Position numbers and translations under genes: made by a program. Of a DNA stretch of 64,000 nucleotides, positions 17,854 through 25,950 are shown in pieces. A model generated the notes under the pieces. The model had not been told where the DNA came from. It saw only the letters and a list, made by a program, of their open reading frames with translations, and did not search any database. The first letter of the stretch is position 1. Each line of letters begins with the position of its first letter. The stretch is taken from NCBI RefSeq assembly GCF_009604405.1, contig NZ_WEGK01000007.1:62001-126000 (forward strand), read 5' to 3'. The DNA is from Nocardia macrotermitis. Its GTDB lineage: Bacteria > Actinomycetota > Actinomycetes > Mycobacteriales > Mycobacteriaceae.

Positions 17854-18665
17854 CAACGCAGGTCTGGTTGGCGCGCGCGAGCGCCACACCGCATCGTGCA
17901 CAGCAGTGGTGGGTGCTGACGCTCCGAATGATAACTCCCGCAGTGCAATCCGGCGAGGTGCTGACCTCGATTCTGGCACCGGCCGCCTTCACCGCGAGTT
18001 TCTACATTCCATTGAAGACGATCATGACCTTCACCGGAACGGGTTTCAGCAGCTACGCGCAGTTCATGATGCCGCTGGTGATTCTGCAAGCGGCGGCGTT
18101 CACGGCGGTATCGGCGGCGTTCCGGGCGGCCACCGACGCGGTCGCCGGGTTGAATCGGCGGTTCGGGTCGATGCCGATCGGGGCGTTGGTGCCGGCTGGG
18201 GCGAGGTTGTGCGGCAACGTCTTCCGGCTCGTCATCGCGTTGGCGGCGGCGCTGATCTGTGGGCACATCATCGGATTCCGGTTCTATCTCGGTACCACGC
18301 GGACGATCGAATTCCTGCTGTTCTCGATATTGATCGGGATGGCGTTGATCCTGGCCGCCGACGTGATCGGCACGGTCTCGCGCAGTCCCGAAACGACCGC
18401 GCAGGCGCTGGTATTGCCGCCGCTGATCTTCGGCATGCTCTCCACCGGATTGGCCCCGGCGAGCCAATTCCCGTCCTGGGTACAGCCTTTCGTGCGCAAT
18501 CAACCGGTCTCGCAATGGGCCTCGGCACTGCGCGCGCTGGCCGGGGACCGCTGGCCGCACGGTGACCCGAACCTGTCGCTGATGACTCCCCCACTGGTGT
18601 GGACTATCGCAATTCTCGTTGTCTGCCTGGGGTTTTCGATACGACTCGGCAAAGGAAGAAGATGA
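17850..18665 (+). CDS. ABC-2 type multidrug/antibiotic exporter permease (first of two)
   Basis: A 271-residue membrane protein (MTTQVWLARA...) with about six hydrophobic segments, including SGEVLTSILAPAAFTASFYIPL, FMMPLVILQAAAFTAVSAAF, LVIALAAALICGHIIGF and ALVLPPLIFGMLSTGLAP. The segment order and the ...SPETTAQALVLPPLIFGMLSTGLAP...WVQPFVRNQPVS pattern are those of DrrB-type permeases. It overlaps the 53-codon ORF upstream and the second permease downstream by ATGA. It probably heterodimerises with the second permease and uses the ATPase at 16721. Confidence 0.9.
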   Translation: MTTQVWLARASATPHRAQQWWVLTLRMITPAVQSGEVLTSILAPAAFTASFYIPLKTIMTFTGTGFSSYAQFMMPLVILQAAAFTAVSAAFRAATDAVAGLNRRFGSMPIGALVPAGARLCGNVFRLVIALAAALICGHIIGFRFYLGTTRTIEFLLFSILIGMALILAADVIGTVSRSPETTAQALVLPPLIFGMLSTGLAPASQFPSWVQPFVRNQPVSQWASALRALAGDRWPHGDPNLSLMTPPLVWTIAILVVCLGFSIRLGKGRR

Positions 18666-19483
18666 CCACACTCATCGCCGACCGAACGTCGCGACCACCG
18701 GCCAGGCCCGAGAACTCGGCAGCCGCGCTGATACTGCACACCCTGATCCAGACCCGCCGCCTGCTGCTGCGCTGGGTACGCAATCCGGTCGCCCTCCTGG
18801 AAACACTGATCATCCCGTGCCTGCTACTGATCATGCTGGACACCGTGATCGGCGATCAGATCCGCCGCTTCACCGGCACCGATGCCCTGGACGGTTCGGT
18901 CCCGCTGGCCGCCATCGTCGGCGCGCTGTCCGGGGCGGTGGCGAGCGGAATCCTGCTCGGACGCGAACGCGACGCGGGCCTGCTGGCACGGTTCTGGGTC
19001 CTGCCGGTGCATCGCGCCTCGGGCCTGGCCGCGCGCATCCTGGCCGAGGGCTGCCGCATTCTCGCCGGGACGGTGGCCATCGTGCTGGTCGGCTACGCGC
19101 TCGGCTTCCGTTTTCACGAAGGTGTCTGGGCCGCAATAGGATTCATGTGTATCCCGGTGTTGTTCGGCGTGGCCTTCGCCTCGATCGTCACGGCGGTCGC
19201 GGTGTTCACCGCCAAATCCACACTGGTGGAGGGCATTACGATCATCACCTCGCTGATGATGTTCTTCAGCACGGGATTCGTGCCGTTGCTCGCCTATCCC
19301 GAGTGGATCCGGCCCGTGGTACGCGACCAGCCGATGTCCACCGCCGTCGACACCATGCACGCGCTGGCCGCGGGCGGATCACTGGCCCGGCCGCTGACCC
19401 TCACCCTGATCTGGTCCGTCGGCGCGATCGTGGTCTTCGCCGTCCCGGCGGCGCTGGGCTACCGCCGCGCCAGCCGCCGCTGA
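18662..19483 (+). CDS. ABC-2 type multidrug/antibiotic exporter permease (second of two)
   Basis: A 273-residue DrrC-like membrane protein with about six hydrophobic helices (LLETLIIPCLLLIMLDTVIG, IVGALSGAVASGILLG, GTVAIVLVGYALGF, and a final LIWSVGAIVVFAVPAALGY). It also carries the conserved FFSTGFVPLLAYPEWIRPVVRDQPMS segment, seen in a related form in the first permease. Its start overlaps the stop of the first permease. It is the last gene of the NRPS operon and converges on a kinase gene only 5 bp away, with no obvious hairpin terminator between them. Confidence 0.9.
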   Translation: MTTLIADRTSRPPARPENSAAALILHTLIQTRRLLLRWVRNPVALLETLIIPCLLLIMLDTVIGDQIRRFTGTDALDGSVPLAAIVGALSGAVASGILLGRERDAGLLARFWVLPVHRASGLAARILAEGCRILAGTVAIVLVGYALGFRFHEGVWAAIGFMCIPVLFGVAFASIVTAVAVFTAKSTLVEGITIITSLMMFFSTGFVPLLAYPEWIRPVVRDQPMSTAVDTMHALAAGGSLARPLTLTLIWSVGAIVVFAVPAALGYRRASRR

Positions 19484-19488
19484 CGAGA

Positions 19489-21114
19489 TCACTTGCCGCG
19501 GTGCAGAATTCCGGTCATATCGGTGTTCAGCCCGTTGGTATAGGTGAGCGTGCCGTCCGAATTGCGTTCCAGCGTGGTGACCACACCCATCCGCCCGCAC
19601 GCCCGGCCCTGCGCGGGCCCGTTCTCGGCGGGCTTGGTACGCAACGTGACTCGCGTGGGACCGGCGAAGACCAACGCCTCCCGGCGCGTACACATGCCCT
19701 GTTTGGCGCGTCCGGTGGTGACGGCGGTGCCGATGTCCTGTCCGGCCTTCCCGGATTGCAGAGTCAGCACGACGTCGAAGGTGCCGCTGCCGTCCGTCGC
19801 ACTGCCCTTCCAGGTGCCGACGTAAGCGGCCGGAAGCGAATCCACAGCGGATGCGGGCCTACCGCTGGTCGCGGTGCCGGGATGAGTCGTACTCGGTTGC
19901 TCCCCACCGGAATTCGCGACACTCGGATTCGTGGTGGCGACCGCGGCGTGTCCGGTCCCGCGCCCGGACACGCCGTTGGCGACGACCACACCGAGCACCC
20001 CTGCCGCGAGCAACGCCACCACGGCGACGCCCGCGAGCACGACCGGACGCCTGTGCCGCCGCACCGATGTCGGATGCGAGGGTGAGGCGTCGATCCCGGG
20101 AGCCGAGGACGTCGCGGTAGCCCGCTCCCCCGGCAGCGGGCTGGTGGCGACGGCGGTCCGCACCGCCGGAGCCGCCTCCAACTCCGCCAATTCGACTGTG
20201 CGACGCCGGATCTCGGCCAGAATCGACGCGGGCAACCACCGCTCCGTCGCGGGCGGGCACAACCCGGCCAACTGCCGCTCGAGCTGCGCCGGAGTCGGGC
20301 GGTCCCGCGGGTCCTTGGCCAGACACGCCGCCACGATCCCGCGCAGACGCTCCGGAACCCCGTCCAGCCCGGGTTCTTCCTGCATGACCCGCCACAGCAT
20401 GGAGATCGTGTCTCCGGTACCGAACGGCGCGACGCCGGTCGCCGCGTACACGAGCACACCGCCGAGCGCGAAGACATCACCGGGCGGACCGGTCACCCCA
20501 CCGCTGATCTGCTCCGGGGACATGTACCCGGGCGAGCCGATGATCTTGCCGGTCGTGGTGAGCGCGGTCTCGTCCTGGGCGATCCGCGCGATCCCGAAGT
20601 CGATCACGCGCGGACCATCCTGTGCCAGTAGCACATTCGACGGTTTCAGATCCCGATGCACCATGCCGGTCGCGTGCACATCGAGCAGCGCGCGGGCCAG
20701 TCCCACCCCCAGAGCGAGCAGCGAGGGTTCGGGCAGCGGGCCGAACGTCTCGACCGCGTCGGTCAGCGAGGGCCCCGAGACGTATCCGGTGGCCAGCCAC
20801 GGCTGCGGCCCGTCGATGTCGGCGTCGTAGACCGGCACGGTGTGCGGCCCCGCGACGCGCCGGGCCGCGGCGACCTCACGCCGGAATCGGGTCCGAAATG
20901 TCTTGTCCCCGGCCAGATCCGGACGTACCACCTTGACCGCGACGGACCGACCGCCACTGTCGCACCCGAGGTAGACACGCCCCATGCCCCCCGCGCCGAG
21001 AAACCCCAGCAGCCGATACGGGCCCACGGTCTCGGGATCACCGGCCCCCAGCGGGCGGGTCGGGACAATCGACCGGCGCGCGGCAGCGGTCTCTCCCATC
21101 GCGGGTCGATTCAT
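19489..21114 (-). CDS. Transmembrane PknB-type serine/threonine protein kinase with extracytoplasmic sensor domain
   Basis: A 541-residue protein. The kinase domain (about residues 32-295) has a Gly-rich loop, LGAGGMGRVY, ATP-binding Lys61 in VAVKVV, the catalytic loop HRDLKPSN (153-160) and DFG (172-174), followed by a GSPGYMSPE activation segment. An Ala/Pro/Ser-rich juxtamembrane linker follows, then one membrane helix near 358-380, then a Thr/Ser-rich stalk and a roughly 110-residue outer domain with two Cys residues (MCTRRE and GRACGRMG). This is the Hanks-type receptor-kinase layout common in actinobacteria. No clear cognate substrate lies nearby. It lies downstream of the carbonic anhydrase gene in the same direction. 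Confidence 0.93.
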   Translation of the reverse strand: MNRPAMGETAAARRSIVPTRPLGAGDPETVGPYRLLGFLGAGGMGRVYLGCDSGGRSVAVKVVRPDLAGDKTFRTRFRREVAAARRVAGPHTVPVYDADIDGPQPWLATGYVSGPSLTDAVETFGPLPEPSLLALGVGLARALLDVHATGMVHRDLKPSNVLLAQDGPRVIDFGIARIAQDETALTTTGKIIGSPGYMSPEQISGGVTGPPGDVFALGGVLVYAATGVAPFGTGDTISMLWRVMQEEPGLDGVPERLRGIVAACLAKDPRDRPTPAQLERQLAGLCPPATERWLPASILAEIRRRTVELAELEAAPAVRTAVATSPLPGERATATSSAPGIDASPSHPTSVRRHRRPVVLAGVAVVALLAAGVLGVVVANGVSGRGTGHAAVATTNPSVANSGGEQPSTTHPGTATSGRPASAVDSLPAAYVGTWKGSATDGSGTFDVVLTLQSGKAGQDIGTAVTTGRAKQGMCTRREALVFAGPTRVTLRTKPAENGPAQGRACGRMGVVTTLERNSDGTLTYTNGLNTDMTGILHRGK

Positions 21115-21323
21115 CAGGTCACACTTTCCGCTCTCATCGCGCCCCCGTCGGGCCGGTGCGGCGCGATGCGCACCATTCCCCGGAACATCCGCCGGTACCC
21201 ACGGTAACCACCTTGTCGAGGGCCGTGCCGCTGGCCCGCCCCCGCCCGGGATCCACGGCCCCGCAGCCGCACCCGATGCCGGGAACTCCGCGCGCAGACC
21301 TACGGCTACATGACCAGCGCGTT

Positions 21324-21881
21324 TCAGGCAGGACTGACGACGGTGGTGATCCGTCCACTGTCCAGGTCGTAGGAATAACCGCCGATCACCAGCCTGTGCC
21401 GCCCCGAGGCCAGTTCGGGAGCGGCACGCAACCGATCCACGTCCGCCCGCACGGTCGCGGCCGGATCCAGGACGGCCAGATCCCGCGCGGTCCGATCGTC
21501 GTACCCACCCCGCGCCGCGAAACCGTGCCGCAACTCGTCATCGGCGAAAAGCGCCGAGCCGCAATCATTGTGGTGAATGATCGCGACCTCGAACCAGTCG
21601 GCATCGGGAGCCTTGGTCTCGTGCAGGTGATACACCCAGGCCAGATCCTTGATCACCGACGAGGTGACCCGGCCGCCGATATTGCGCGCGACGATCGCCT
21701 CCCCCAACCGCGCACCCAGAATCCCCGCGGGCTCGACCCGCGGATCGATGCAGGTGATCACGTACAGCTGTTGCAAGGGCAGGAAGGGGATCTCCGGAAT
21801 CCGCCGCTTGGCGTCGGTCGCGGCGAACTGCTCGTTGCGCTCCAGGAAAACCGAGAAGCGCGAAGGGGTCGTGACAGACAT
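21324..21881 (-). CDS. Beta-class carbonic anhydrase
   Basis: A 185-residue enzyme with the beta-carbonic-anhydrase zinc motifs Cys44-x-Asp46-x-Arg48 (CIDPR) and His104-x-x-Cys107 (HNDCGS). It reversibly hydrates CO2 to bicarbonate in the cytoplasm. I chose the start MSVTTPSRF at 21881; the frame remains open further upstream but would run through the palindromic operator sites. It is divergent from a TetR regulator, and the shared 133-base intergenic region carries two related palindromes, so TetR control is likely. Confidence 0.9.
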   Translation of the reverse strand: MSVTTPSRFSVFLERNEQFAATDAKRRIPEIPFLPLQQLYVITCIDPRVEPAGILGARLGEAIVARNIGGRVTSSVIKDLAWVYHLHETKAPDADWFEVAIIHHNDCGSALFADDELRHGFAARGGYDDRTARDLAVLDPAATVRADVDRLRAAPELASGRHRLVIGGYSYDLDSGRITTVVSPA

Positions 21882-21928
21882 GTCGATACTCCGATCAGTG
21901 AGCGGTGACGGCTGCGACACACCATCGA

Positions 21929-21999
21929 ACAGAACGTTCGTTCTTGTCGCGCTCCTGACGGTACGGCCCGGGGCGACGAACGTCAACAGAACGTTCTGT
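21929..21999. promoter_or_regulatory. Pair of TetR-type palindromic operators between the carbonic anhydrase and TetR genes
   Basis: At 21986-21999 there is a perfect 14-bp palindrome, ACAGAACGTTCTGT, ending 15 bases before the tetR ATG. At 21930-21946 a related imperfect palindrome, CAGAACGTTCGTTCTTG, lies between that site and the carbonic anhydrase start. Both share the core AGAACGTTC. The position and symmetry suggest binding by the adjacent TetR protein, with autoregulation and control of the divergent gene. A TATGCT element after the first palindrome could be the -10 of tetR. Confidence 0.7.
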
Positions 22000-22014
22000 C
22001 TCTATGCTGGAGCC

Positions 22015-22578
22015 ATGGCCACCACCGCACCGAGCCCCCGTGAACGTCTCCTGGCGACCGCGCGGGAGCTGTTCTACCGCGAAGGCATCCACTCCGTGCC
22101 GGTCGACCGGATCGTCACCGAGGCCGGTGTCACCCGGGCGACCTTCTACCGGCACTTCCCCGCCAAGGAGAATCTGGTCCAGGAGTATCTGCGCGCCACC
22201 GACGCGGATCTGCGGGTGGCCGTGGCACAGGCGCTGGATCACGGGGACCCACGCGCGGCCGCCGCGGCGCTGCTGGATCTGATCGGCCAGGTCACCTGCT
22301 CGGCGGGCTTCCGCGGCTGCCACTTCATCAACGCCTCCGCCGAATATCCGGATGCCGCGGACCCGGTGCGCGTCGCGGTCGCCGATCATCGAATCTGGTT
22401 CCAGGACACCGTGACCCGGCTCGCCGCGCGTGCCGGGCATCCGGACCCCGACCATGCCGGGCGGGTCCTGGTCCTGCTGCACGACGGCGCGCTGTCCGCG
22501 GCCGGGCTGGACGATCCGGAGAAGGTGCGCGAGACGGTCGTGCGCGCGGGCCGCGACCTGCTCGGCCTGGACCACTGA
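22015..22578 (+). CDS. TetR/AcrR-family transcriptional regulator
   Basis: A 187-residue protein with an N-terminal TetR helix-turn-helix (RERLLATARELFYREGI...VDRIVTEAGVTRATFYRHFPAKENLV, about residues 9-52). The longer ligand-binding domain contains GFRGCHFINASAEYPD, a C-terminal-domain pattern common in a widespread TetR subgroup. It is divergent from the carbonic anhydrase and has a perfect palindrome immediately before its start, so it probably represses itself and the anhydrase. Ligand unknown. Confidence 0.92.
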   Translation: MATTAPSPRERLLATARELFYREGIHSVPVDRIVTEAGVTRATFYRHFPAKENLVQEYLRATDADLRVAVAQALDHGDPRAAAAALLDLIGQVTCSAGFRGCHFINASAEYPDAADPVRVAVADHRIWFQDTVTRLAARAGHPDPDHAGRVLVLLHDGALSAAGLDDPEKVRETVVRAGRDLLGLDH

Positions 22579-22772
22579 GTCGCGGCCCGGACGACCGCGA
22601 AATTCCGCTGTGCACAGCACTGTCGACCGCACCGGGTAACGCTCGCACCCGTACCGGGAAACCCTGTGGCATCGGCGCAGACCGACGGCTACCATGACCA
22701 GCACGGGAGGGGCGGGTGTCGATATCCGCTTGGGCTGAGCGGCCGTCGATCCCACGGGTGAGCGGGGGTGTC

Positions 22773-25523
22773 ATGACAACTCGGGAAGAGCACGAACGCG
22801 CTGCCGCCACGGGCGAGATCGGCGCGATGCACGATTTCGGGCAGTATCTCGAGCGCGCGACCCCGCCCGACATTCCGGGCGCGTTGGACTGGTACGGACG
22901 GGCCGCCGCGGGCGGGCACCGCTGCGCGATGAACGATCTGGGCCGGCTCGCCGAGAACCAGAATCCACCCGATCTGCGATCCGCGCGCGAATGGTACGAG
23001 CGGGGAGCCACCGCGGGCGATGCCACGGCCATGTACAACATTGCCGGTCTGCTGGCCGATCGCACGACGCCGCGCGATCCGGTCGCCGCGCGTCCCTGGT
23101 ACGAGCGCGCGGCCGCAGCGCAGTACCAGGACGCGTACTTCAAACTCGCCTATCTGCTCGCCGAGCGTCTCGATCCGCCGGAGCCCGTCGCCGCGCGTCC
23201 CTGGTACGAAAAGGCCGCCGAGCACGGCGATTCCATCGCCATGTACAACCTTGGCCACCTGTTCCAGTACACCCTCGAACCCACGGATCCGGTCACCGCG
23301 CAGCACTGGTACGAGCGCGCCGCCACCGCCGGATACACCGATGCGAAGTTCTCCCTGGGCCTGATGGCGGAAGGCCGGTCCGACATGGCCGACGCGCTGC
23401 TGTGGTACGAAAAGGCCGCCGCCGACGGGCATTCCGGCGCGATGAACAATCTCGGCACGCTGTACGAGGAGAAGCTGGTCACCTCGAACATGGCCGCCGC
23501 CACCGAGTGGTACGAGCGGGCCGCGTTGGCCGACAATCCCAATGCGAGAACGAATCTCACCAGGTTGCGCGGTGCTCCGTCCGATCGGCCCAGCGCCGAA
23601 CGCACCGTCCTGCCCGATCGCGTCGTCCGCCCGACCGGTGCCGTGCGGCCGCCATCGGCACCGGACACCTCCGGCATCACCACCGCCCTCGACACGCTGA
23701 TCGAGGACAATCCCTACCGGCACAACGCTTTCCGGCTCGCCGCGCTGCCGACCGACGCCGATTCCCGGCAGGTCCGCAAGCGCGTCACCGAATTGGAGGC
23801 GGCCGAGAAACTCGGCGCACCGCTGACCCGGACCACCGCACTCGCGGTATCCCCCGCACCCGATGCCGCCGATGTGAAGGCCGCGCTCAACCGGCTGCGC
23901 GAACCGGTGAATCGCCTTGTGCAGGAACTGTTCTGGTTGTGGCCGTGCACCGACGGCGATCCGGCGCTCGCGGCACTGGCCCGCGGCGATACCGCTGCCG
24001 CGGAACAGATCTGGCTGGAGAGGATGGGTCAGGATGCGATCGCCGCGCACAATATCGCCGTGCTGCGGCACATCCAGGCCCTGGAAACCCCGCGCGGCCA
24101 GGCCCCGGAGATCTGGCTCGACGCCCTGACCGCCTGGGATTCGGCCCTGGGCACCGATGCGGTGTGGAATCGCCTGCGGGACAGGGCATCCCGCATCGAC
24201 GACCGCCGCCTCGACACCCACGCGGTCGACACCTTGCGCGGCGCACTCCCCGCGATGCTGTTGCGCATCCAGGCCGCACTCATCGTCGATGCCACGGCCG
24301 CAGACGATTTCGCGACCGCCGACCTGCACATCACCGTGCTCGACCGGTTCACCGAACAGGCCCGCACCCATCCGGGCGCGTTCGACGCCGACACCATCGA
24401 CGAGGCCCGCGGCTGGGCGATCCGGAAACTGTCCGCGCGCCTGAAAACCCTTGCCGACGAGGCATATCGGGTCGCGGGCCAGCGACCGGCCGAGGCCGGG
24501 CAGGCGGTCACCCGGATGCTCGATCAGACCCGGGTGCCGCTGCGGGTCATCGATCGGCTGCGTCCGCCGAGCGATCCGCTCGGCGCCGCCGCGCACGACG
24601 ATATCGTCGGCACCGCGATCTCCTGCGATATCCAGCACTTCAACGCGGTCCGGGATCTCGCGTCGAGCGTGGCCGTGCTGCAACGGCTCGGCCCGATCGC
24701 CACCACTACGGCCAACCGCGACCGTCTGGCCAAGGAATGGTCCAATGCCGCGACGCTCCAGGTCGACGAACTGTGCACCACGGCCCGCACCAGCACGGAC
24801 GCGAACAAGAAGCAGGGCCTGCAAGCCGCGCGCGACCTGCTGGACCGAACTCGGTTGCCGCTGGCCAGGATTCGCGCCGCCGACGATCCCGGCGAGGAAC
24901 GGATCACCCGCGCCCGGGACCGCATCGCGGGCACCGCCACCTCGTGCGTGGTGTCCTACTGCAACGACACTGGTGATCTGGAATCCGCCGAACAGCTGCT
25001 GCGCCGGATCCAGCCGCTGCCCTCGGGCGCGGAGACGCGCGCTTTCGTGCAGGAGCAGTTCACCACGCTGACCGGCATGTTGCGCGAGCGCAACGAGGCC
25101 GCCCGGCTGCGGAACACCTGCTGGTACTGCCAGGCCCGGCCCGCGACACAGGGCCAGCACTACCCGTTCGGCCTGCACAGCGACGTGCGGTACTCCGGCA
25201 ACACCAAGCGCTGGCGCACCCTGACCATCGAGGTGCCGCGCTGCGACCAGTGCCGGCAGCTGCATCTGCCCGAGGAGACCAACCGCAAGCGGCTCGGTGG
25301 CGTGGCCACCTTCGCCTTCGTGGTGGGCTTCTTCAGCTTCTTCATCGGGTTGGGTGTGCATCCGGTGTTCATCCTCACCGGGATCTGCGCGGTCGTCGCG
25401 ATCGGCGCCGGGATCGGCATCCTGTCGATGGGCAACGACGAGATCAAGAAACGCGCACTGGCATATCCACCCCTGGTCGAATTGCTCGGGCAGGGCTGGA
25501 AACAAGGCGACCGGCCCGCATAG
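22773..25523 (+). CDS. Sel1-repeat protein with a Cys-pair zinc-finger-like module and C-terminal membrane anchor, in an Hsp70 operon
   Basis: A 916-residue protein. Residues 10-275 hold about seven Sel1-like (TPR-type) repeats recognisable by A..WYERAA..G...AM.NLG. The middle is long, helical and unassigned. Near residue 783 and near 823 are the Cys pairs CWYC and CDQC, about 40 residues apart, which could bind one zinc. Two adjacent hydrophobic segments follow (about 842-890), then a short tail. The ATG at 22773 has a GGGGG ribosome site; a GTG at 22716 is the alternative. The GrpE-like gene starts 26 bp after its stop. It probably gathers clients or anchors the chaperone at the membrane; that role is inference. 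Confidence 0.8.
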   Translation: MTTREEHERAAATGEIGAMHDFGQYLERATPPDIPGALDWYGRAAAGGHRCAMNDLGRLAENQNPPDLRSAREWYERGATAGDATAMYNIAGLLADRTTPRDPVAARPWYERAAAAQYQDAYFKLAYLLAERLDPPEPVAARPWYEKAAEHGDSIAMYNLGHLFQYTLEPTDPVTAQHWYERAATAGYTDAKFSLGLMAEGRSDMADALLWYEKAAADGHSGAMNNLGTLYEEKLVTSNMAAATEWYERAALADNPNARTNLTRLRGAPSDRPSAERTVLPDRVVRPTGAVRPPSAPDTSGITTALDTLIEDNPYRHNAFRLAALPTDADSRQVRKRVTELEAAEKLGAPLTRTTALAVSPAPDAADVKAALNRLREPVNRLVQELFWLWPCTDGDPALAALARGDTAAAEQIWLERMGQDAIAAHNIAVLRHIQALETPRGQAPEIWLDALTAWDSALGTDAVWNRLRDRASRIDDRRLDTHAVDTLRGALPAMLLRIQAALIVDATAADDFATADLHITVLDRFTEQARTHPGAFDADTIDEARGWAIRKLSARLKTLADEAYRVAGQRPAEAGQAVTRMLDQTRVPLRVIDRLRPPSDPLGAAAHDDIVGTAISCDIQHFNAVRDLASSVAVLQRLGPIATTTANRDRLAKEWSNAATLQVDELCTTARTSTDANKKQGLQAARDLLDRTRLPLARIRAADDPGEERITRARDRIAGTATSCVVSYCNDTGDLESAEQLLRRIQPLPSGAETRAFVQEQFTTLTGMLRERNEAARLRNTCWYCQARPATQGQHYPFGLHSDVRYSGNTKRWRTLTIEVPRCDQCRQLHLPEETNRKRLGGVATFAFVVGFFSFFIGLGVHPVFILTGICAVVAIGAGIGILSMGNDEIKKRALAYPPLVELLGQGWKQGDRPA

Positions 25524-25549
25524 CCGGATCGACGAAGGGGAGAATTCGT

Positions 25550-25912
25550 ATGGCGGACAAGGACTTCCGGCCACTGCTGGCCGATCTGGCCACCGGCGTG
25601 TGGCGGTTGAACAACAAGCTCACCGACAACGCCGCCGAGGCCGAGGCGGATCCGGCGAAACTGCTGCGCGCACTGTCCCGGCAGGTCACCTCGATGGCCG
25701 ACGCCCTGGCGGAGGCCGGGATCCAGGTGCAGTCACACACCGGCGAACCGTTCGACGGCGGCCAATCGGTGCAGGTCATCGCGTACGCGCCCGCGGCCAC
25801 CGCGGACCGGGAGCGGGTCGCCGAGACGATCATGCCCACGGTGTACGTCGACGGTCAGCTCGTGCAGATGGGCCAGATCATCGTCGCCACCCCGGAATCG
25901 GTGGAACAGTAG
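25550..25912 (+). CDS. Small GrpE-like nucleotide-exchange-factor protein
   Basis: A 120-residue protein, about half the usual GrpE length and lacking most of the long N-terminal coiled coil. The C-terminal half (VQVIAYAPAATADRERVAETIMPTVYVDGQLVQMGQIIVATP) resembles the beta-wing of GrpE, which opens the nucleotide cleft of Hsp70. It lies between the Sel1-repeat gene and an Hsp70 gene 38 bp downstream, which supports the assignment. The likely role is to speed ADP release from its neighbour, but the similarity is modest. Confidence 0.65.
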   Translation: MADKDFRPLLADLATGVWRLNNKLTDNAAEAEADPAKLLRALSRQVTSMADALAEAGIQVQSHTGEPFDGGQSVQVIAYAPAATADRERVAETIMPTVYVDGQLVQMGQIIVATPESVEQ

Positions 25913-25950
25913 ACAACGGACGTTGCGGCACAACCATTTTCGGAGGAGAT

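Noticed and set aside
22689..25574. Long minus-strand open frame opposite the Sel1-repeat gene
   Set aside because: Shadow of the plus-strand gene: the plus strand shows repeats, Cys pairs and membrane helices, the minus translation shows no pattern.
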